Shown here piece by piece: positions 47,984 through 48,776 of a DNA stretch of 48,776 nt. The stretch's first letter is position 1, and each line of letters begins with the position of its first letter. The DNA is from Anaerolineae bacterium (GTDB lineage Bacteria > Chloroflexota > Anaerolineae > UBA3071). The stretch covers positions 1 through 48,776 of the forward strand of contig JARYMM010000025.1 in NCBI GenBank assembly GCA_029907105.1, in the 5' to 3' direction. A model generated the notes under the pieces. That model had not been told where the DNA came from, did not search any database, and saw only the letters and a program-made list of their open reading frames with translations. The translations under genes were made by a program, and so were the position numbers.

Positions 47984-48776
47984 CTAGGCCTCCTGAGCGT
48001 AGCGGGGCCGGATGTCCACGCGGCGCAGCAGGTTGGCGTTGGTCACTACGGTCACCGAAGAGGTGGCCATGGCGATTTCGGCCAGCACGGGGTGCATCAT
48101 GCCCAGGATGGCCAGGGGTATCATGACCACATTGTAGAAGAAGGCCCAGAAGAGGCCCTGCATCACCTTGCGGAAGGTGGCCCGCGATAGTTTAGCCGCG
48201 CTGACCACGCCGGAGAGGTCGCCGCGCACCAGGGTGATGTCGGCAGCCTCGATGGCGATGTCCGTTCCCGTGCCGATGGCGATGCCCACATCGGCCTGGG
48301 TCAGCGCCGGGGCGTCGTTGATGCCGTCGCCGACCATGGCCACCAGGCCATCCGTCTCTTCCTGCAAGCGTCGGATCTCGGCCAGTTTCTCATCGGGCAG
48401 CACCTGGGCCAGCACGCGGTCAATGCCCACCTGGCGGGCGATGGCCTGCGCCGTGCGCGGGTTGTCGCCGGTGATCATGACTGTCTCCAGCCCCATTTCG
48501 CGTAGCTCGCGCACGGCGGCCACGGCGTCCTCTTTCAGCGTATCCGCCACGGCCAGCACCCCCATAAGGTCTCCATCCACGGCGACCAGCATGGCTGTCT
48601 TTCCTTCCTCCTCCAGGCGACGCATCTCTTGCTCCAGTGCCGCTACTGTAACGTCCTGTTCCTCCAGGAACGTGCGGCTGCCCACTAGCACGGAGTGGTC
48701 ATCCACCGTGCCGCGCACGCCCTTGCCGCGCACGGCGACAAAGTCGCTCAGGTCGCCCAGGCCCAGCCCCAATTCC
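47984..48776 (-). CDS. copA: Heavy-metal P-type ATPase (CopA-like), C-terminal part
   Basis: About 264 residues of a P1B-type ATPase whose 5' part lies beyond the window end. Visible are the ATP-binding domain (GVRGTVDDHSVLVGSRTFLE), VMITGDNPRTAQAIARQVG, the hinge MVGDGINDAPALTQADVGIA and IGTGTDIAIEAADITLV, and the last membrane helices with FWAFFYNVVMIPLAILGM and the M-x2-SS motif MATSSVTVVTNA typical of Cu(I) exporters. The phosphorylation motif and CPC helix are outside the window, so metal specificity (Cu most likely) is inferred. Confidence 0.85.
   Translation of the reverse strand, partial: ELGLGLGDLSDFVAVRGKGVRGTVDDHSVLVGSRTFLEEQDVTVAALEQEMRRLEEEGKTAMLVAVDGDLMGVLAVADTLKEDAVAAVRELREMGLETVMITGDNPRTAQAIARQVGIDRVLAQVLPDEKLAEIRRLQEETDGLVAMVGDGINDAPALTQADVGIAIGTGTDIAIEAADITLVRGDLSGVVSAAKLSRATFRKVMQGLFWAFFYNVVMIPLAILGMMHPVLAEIAMATSSVTVVTNANLLRRVDIRPRYAQEA

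Overview
The window is a high-GC, gene-dense bacterial chromosome segment, almost all of it transcribed from the minus strand. The gene set (KaiC-like ATPases beside giant GAF/PAS sensors, DUF438-hemerythrin proteins, an AOR-type aldehyde oxidoreductase, superoxide reductase, DUF554 and DUF166 proteins, intergenic spacers packed with short repeats) suggests a facultatively anaerobic or microaerophilic member of the Chloroflexota. That placement is inference from gene content; no rRNA or tRNA gene is present to test it.

Layout. (1) 1-16 kb, signalling island: a 2307-residue MEDS/GAF/PAS protein with no kinase domain, two double-domain KaiC-like ATPases, three stand-alone receivers (one with Glu at the phospho-Asp position) and a HisKA_3 histidine kinase plus LuxR-type regulator pair. 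It is interrupted by a UPF0175 antitoxin with a broken DUF3368/PIN toxin and by a DUF559 endonuclease-like gene that sits between two direct repeats. (2) 16-25 kb, nitrosative and oxidative stress island: a gutted type II NADH dehydrogenase, a heme-copper oxidase/NO-reductase-like subunit I with a non-canonical active site, a subunit II that has lost CuA, a 34-residue membrane subunit, a DUF166 protein, DUF438-hemerythrin-PAS, a methyltransferase, hemerythrin, ferredoxin, a Crp/Fnr regulator, DUF554, superoxide reductase and a peroxiredoxin remnant. (3) 25-44 kb, a long co-directional catabolic locus: YyaL-like protein, SDR, two saccharopine-dehydrogenase-family proteins, AOR, two class III aminotransferases, an aldehyde dehydrogenase, potABCD-type polyamine transport, a cyclase-family hydrolase and a pyruvate/PEP-binding protein. 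(4) 44.3-47.8 kb, plus-strand sugar operon: class II aldolase, fucose/arabinose-isomerase-like protein and aldo/keto reductase. (5) The 3' part of a CopA-like P-type ATPase runs off the end.

How the parts work together (inference): the Crp/Fnr regulator probably drives the ferredoxin-hemerythrin promoter through a palindrome centred near -41.5, tying hemerythrins and the NOR-like oxidase to NO or redox sensing. The transporter, transaminases, dehydrogenases and AOR form a plausible route for taking up and oxidising polyamines or amino-aldehydes.

The most unusual layer is non-coding. Many gene junctions carry a short word repeated and then repeated inverted, with a different word at each junction. 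A second dispersed family consists of roughly 24-nt hairpins with variable arms and a constant GCCA core; it occurs upstream of genes, in a 94-bp tandem array, and inside a methyltransferase coding region.
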